Of a stretch of 9,322 bases of DNA, positions 7,382 through 9,322 are shown piece after piece. This stretch comes from Acidobacteriaceae bacterium (GTDB lineage: Bacteria > Acidobacteriota > Terriglobia > Terriglobales > Acidobacteriaceae), in NCBI GenBank assembly GCA_003132825.1, contig PKYX01000348.1, positions 1-9,322 on the forward strand. Reading direction: 5' to 3'. The position numbers and the translations under genes are program-made. The notes beneath the pieces were generated by a model. It worked only from the letters and a program-made list of their open reading frames with translations, did no database searches and was not told where the DNA came from. Positions within the stretch are counted from its first letter, which is position 1. Every line of letters begins with the position of its first letter.

Positions 7382-8377
7382 TCAAGACTTCGCCATAGAA
7401 TCGATACGGAACAAAGGCTCGAGCCCGGCGGCCAGGCGGTCGATATTCTGTGCCGCACAAGCAGCCCGACGCCGAGATGTGCAGTCGGTCACACCCGCGA
7501 TGTGTGGCGTGCCAATAAAATTGGATAATTGCAGAAGCGGATTGCCGGGATCGACCGGCTCTCGATTGAAAACGTCACAAGCGGCACCCGCCAAGCGACC
7601 CTCCGCCAGAGCCACATAGAGGGCCTTTTCGTCCACTAGCTCGCCGCGCGCCACATTGACAAGGCAAGCGGTCGTCTTCATCAGCCCAAAGCAACGCTCA
7701 TTGAGAATGTGGCGGGTTTCCTGATTAAGGTGCAGATGAAGCGACAGGTAATCGCTCTGGCTGAGCAACCGATCGAGGGCTGCCGGCTTACCAGCAAACT
7801 CCAGCCCGAACTCCTTCTGCTCCTTAGGGGAAATATCCCGGAGATCAATGGCGGATATCCTCATCCCGAACGCGCGGGCTCTCGATGCCAACCGCCGCGC
7901 GCTGGCGCCAAAACCAACCAACCCCAGCCGTGAATTCTCCAGTTCGTGGCCCATGGGAACACACATTAACTTCCGCTTCACGCTGCTTTGGGTCTCAGGC
8001 CAGCGTTTCGCCAACATGAGGATGAACATCATGGCGCATTCCGCGAGTGGAACGCCGGTAAACTCTCCCGGACAATTGGCCACGGGAATATTCTTCGTGC
8101 GCCAATAGTCCAAATCGAAGTGGTCGTACCCGGTGCCCAGCAACTGCCAGAGCCTTACCGAAGCGGCAGCGTCCGCCATTTCCCGCGTGCCCATGGAGCC
8201 GCCAAAGTCAATGACCACGTCTACATCCTGAAACTGGGGGGCCAGTGGCAACTCATAGTCAAAGATGTTCAACTCGTGCTGGGAACTTACGGCCTCCACC
8301 ACGTCATCTTGCCAGGGGTGACGTAGAGCTGGGTTGGGAAGAAAGAGGCCCCGCAATCTTTCCTTTGGTCTCGCCAT
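7382..8377 (-). CDS. D-isomer 2-hydroxyacid dehydrogenase, NAD-type
   Basis: Complete 331-residue cytoplasmic dehydrogenase acting on a D-2-hydroxyacid/2-keto acid pair, only distantly similar to the one encoded downstream. Substrate-domain motifs include QLLGTGYDHFDLDYW at 78-92. The Rossmann domain has GLVGFGASARRLA from 152 (the third glycine is Ala160), Asp178 after the second strand (AIDLR), which fits NAD, and the full triad Arg244 (NVARGELVD), Glu273 (NREPVD) and His292 (TPHIAG). The start is taken as ATG 8377, which overlaps the aldolase stop by one base (TAATG) and has GAGG 10 nt ahead; an in-frame TTG at 8398 would add 7 residues inside the aldolase gene. The overlap implies translational coupling with the aldolase, so the two enzymes probably act on linked metabolites. 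Substrate cannot be named. Confidence 0.9.
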   Translation of the reverse strand: MARPKERLRGLFLPNPALRHPWQDDVVEAVSSQHELNIFDYELPLAPQFQDVDVVIDFGGSMGTREMADAAASVRLWQLLGTGYDHFDLDYWRTKNIPVANCPGEFTGVPLAECAMMFILMLAKRWPETQSSVKRKLMCVPMGHELENSRLGLVGFGASARRLASRARAFGMRISAIDLRDISPKEQKEFGLEFAGKPAALDRLLSQSDYLSLHLHLNQETRHILNERCFGLMKTTACLVNVARGELVDEKALYVALAEGRLAGAACDVFNREPVDPGNPLLQLSNFIGTPHIAGVTDCTSRRRAACAAQNIDRLAAGLEPLFRIDSMAKS

Positions 8378-9147
8378 TATCGTAGTGCCTCGAGCCAACG
8401 ACGGGACTCGCTGGCGAGGAAGGTGTCATCGCCACCTGCAATGAGGAGAACATCGTGGGCTTCCACACACTTCTTGGCATGGTCCAGACTGTAACAACCC
8501 GTTCCCATCGCCTTGCCGAACTTGTGGCAGGCCTTGGTCACTTGCTGAATCGCCGAAAGGTATTTGGGATGATCAAACTGCTTGTATGCACCTAAAGATA
8601 TGGAGAGGTCCATCGGGCCAATGGTGACGCCATCAATGCCGTCGACTGCGACGATGGCTTCGATATTCTCGACTCCCGCCTGAGACTCGATAATTGGAAT
8701 GCAAACCAGCGCTTGATTGGCCGTCTTGAAATACTCATCCGCATCAAATCCATAACCCCCCGCACGTCGAGGCCCGAAGCCCCTTATGCCGGCTGGAGGG
8801 TAGCGGCAGGCCTGCACAAACCGTTGCGCTTCTTCGCCGGTATTAATGAAGGGGCAAAGGATTCCTTGCGCGCCCAGGTCAAGGAACCGTCGAATCTCGT
8901 CGCTATCCAGCCGCAACGGACGCGCCACTACGATTGACTCCGTGTGAGTCGCGGCTTGGAGCATTGCCCGCATCGAAGCCGTGTCATGAATGCTGTGCTC
9001 GGTGTCGATGATCAGCCAGTCGAAGCCCGCGCGCGCCAGAATCTCTACGATCGCAGGATCGGTCATTGCGATCTGCGCCCCCAAACACGCTTTCCCGCTG
9101 TTGAGCTTGTCTTTGAAATGTAAGGCCTTTGCGAGTTCTCTGATCAT
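8377..9147 (-). CDS. HpcH/HpaI-family class II aldolase
   Basis: 256-residue, full-length metal-dependent aldolase of the HpcH/HpaI family, which cleaves 4-hydroxy-2-keto acids (such as 4-hydroxy-2-oxoheptanedioate, 2-keto-3-deoxy-L-rhamnonate or 2-keto-3-deoxyglucarate) to pyruvate-type keto acids and an aldehyde. Visible active-site residues are His51 in IIDTEHS, Arg76 in VVARPLR, metal ligand Glu154 in IPIIESQAGVENI and metal ligand Asp180 in IGPMDLS; IRGFGPRRAG at 121-130 is also typical. Which of the three known reactions applies, if any, cannot be told from sequence. The ATG overlaps the upstream amidohydrolase stop (ATGA), and its 3' end overlaps the next dehydrogenase, so it sits in a translationally coupled operon. 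A GGAGGA site lies 10 nt upstream, inside the amidohydrolase gene. Confidence 0.92.
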   Translation of the reverse strand: MIRELAKALHFKDKLNSGKACLGAQIAMTDPAIVEILARAGFDWLIIDTEHSIHDTASMRAMLQAATHTESIVVARPLRLDSDEIRRFLDLGAQGILCPFINTGEEAQRFVQACRYPPAGIRGFGPRRAGGYGFDADEYFKTANQALVCIPIIESQAGVENIEAIVAVDGIDGVTIGPMDLSISLGAYKQFDHPKYLSAIQQVTKACHKFGKAMGTGCYSLDHAKKCVEAHDVLLIAGGDDTFLASESRRWLEALR

Positions 9148-9322
9148 GAGTCTTTAGTCCTCCCCCCAAACCAAATCTTATTTGCCGTCCCGCCCATGAT
9201 CTGCTCGATCTCGCCGTCGGTGAGCCCGAGATCGCTCGAGCCGACAAAGAGCAGGTCACGTCGGTACAATTCCGCGTCCCCTCCACTCACCGGGAAATTC
9301 GAACCCCAGAGCACGCGATCCG
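9144..9322 (-). CDS. Amidohydrolase-family protein, C-terminal end (5'-partial)
   Basis: Only the last 58 residues are present; the gene enters from the right edge. The segment DRVLWGSNFPVSG followed by YRRDLLFV, then a helical stretch with LTDGEIEQIMGGTANKIW, is the usual C-terminus of metal-dependent hydrolases of the amidohydrolase-2 superfamily (PF04909), which includes sugar lactonases, 2-pyrone-4,6-dicarboxylate hydrolase and decarboxylases. The position usually held by the active-site Asp in GSDFP is Asn here (codon AAT); I believe Asn occurs at this position in some subfamilies. The stop overlaps the aldolase start by 4 nt (ATGA), so this is the upstream member of the operon visible here. 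Subfamily and substrate cannot be set from 58 residues. Confidence 0.82.
   Translation of the reverse strand, partial: DRVLWGSNFPVSGGDAELYRRDLLFVGSSDLGLTDGEIEQIMGGTANKIWFGGRTKDS
9158..9167 (-). promoter_or_regulatory. Ribosome binding site of the aldolase gene
   Basis: On the minus strand this reads GGGGGGAGGA, ending 10 nt before the aldolase ATG. It lies within the last codons of the amidohydrolase gene and supports ATG 9147 as the start. Confidence 0.65.

Noticed and set aside
6983..7528. 181-codon plus-strand open frame opposite the hydrolase and dehydrogenase genes
   Set aside because: It lies antisense to two genes with intact catalytic motifs and has no recognisable family features.
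8377..8398. Upstream TTG start at 8398 for the NAD-type dehydrogenase
   Set aside because: It would overlap the aldolase gene by 22 bases; ATG 8377 in the TAATG overlap is a normal coupled start and fits the family length.

Overview
The window looks like chromosomal DNA of an Acidobacteriota bacterium, probably of the Terriglobia/Solibacter type. Two family marks support this. One is a MacB/FtsX-type 'acidobacterial duplicated orphan permease' (ADOP) with its usual N-terminus. The other is a secreted protein of the 'VWFA-related Acidobacterial domain' family (TIGR03436). Base composition is moderately GC-rich. No rRNA, tRNA, CRISPR array or intact insertion sequence was seen.

Layout. (1) Positions 1-2203, minus strand: 734 codons of an ADOP gene whose C-terminus lies beyond the left edge. 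(2) Positions 2204-2863: a 660-bp divergent intergenic region with no convincing gene; it holds a perfect 9-bp inverted repeat and a possible -10 box ahead of the next gene. (3) Positions 2864-4702, plus strand: the exported VWFA-related protein. (4) Positions 4703-5370: a decayed stretch with minus-strand debris, namely a P-loop ATPase fragment whose Walker A and Walker B halves are in different frames, followed by a fragment of a small protein in yet another frame. (5) Positions 5371-9322, minus strand: a catabolic-looking gene cluster read right to left, made of an amidohydrolase (only its last 58 residues), an HpcH/HpaI-family aldolase, a D-2-hydroxyacid dehydrogenase, a UlaG-like metallo-beta-lactamase-fold hydrolase and a second, different D-2-hydroxyacid dehydrogenase. 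The first three genes overlap by 4 nt and 1 nt, the next gap is 27 nt and the last is 85 nt, so the cluster is very likely an operon.

How the genes may work together. Two hydrolases of lactonase-type families, a pyruvate-type class II aldolase and two 2-hydroxyacid dehydrogenases fit breakdown of a sugar-acid, lactone or related hydroxy/keto-acid compound: ring opening, a dehydration encoded outside the window, retro-aldol cleavage to pyruvate (or a similar keto acid) plus an aldehyde, and redox steps on the acids. The actual substrate cannot be read from the sequence. The two dehydrogenases appear to differ in cofactor preference (one NAD-like, one NADP-like). The ADOP and VWFA genes have no visible link to this pathway; both belong to families that are often present in many copies in acidobacterial genomes.
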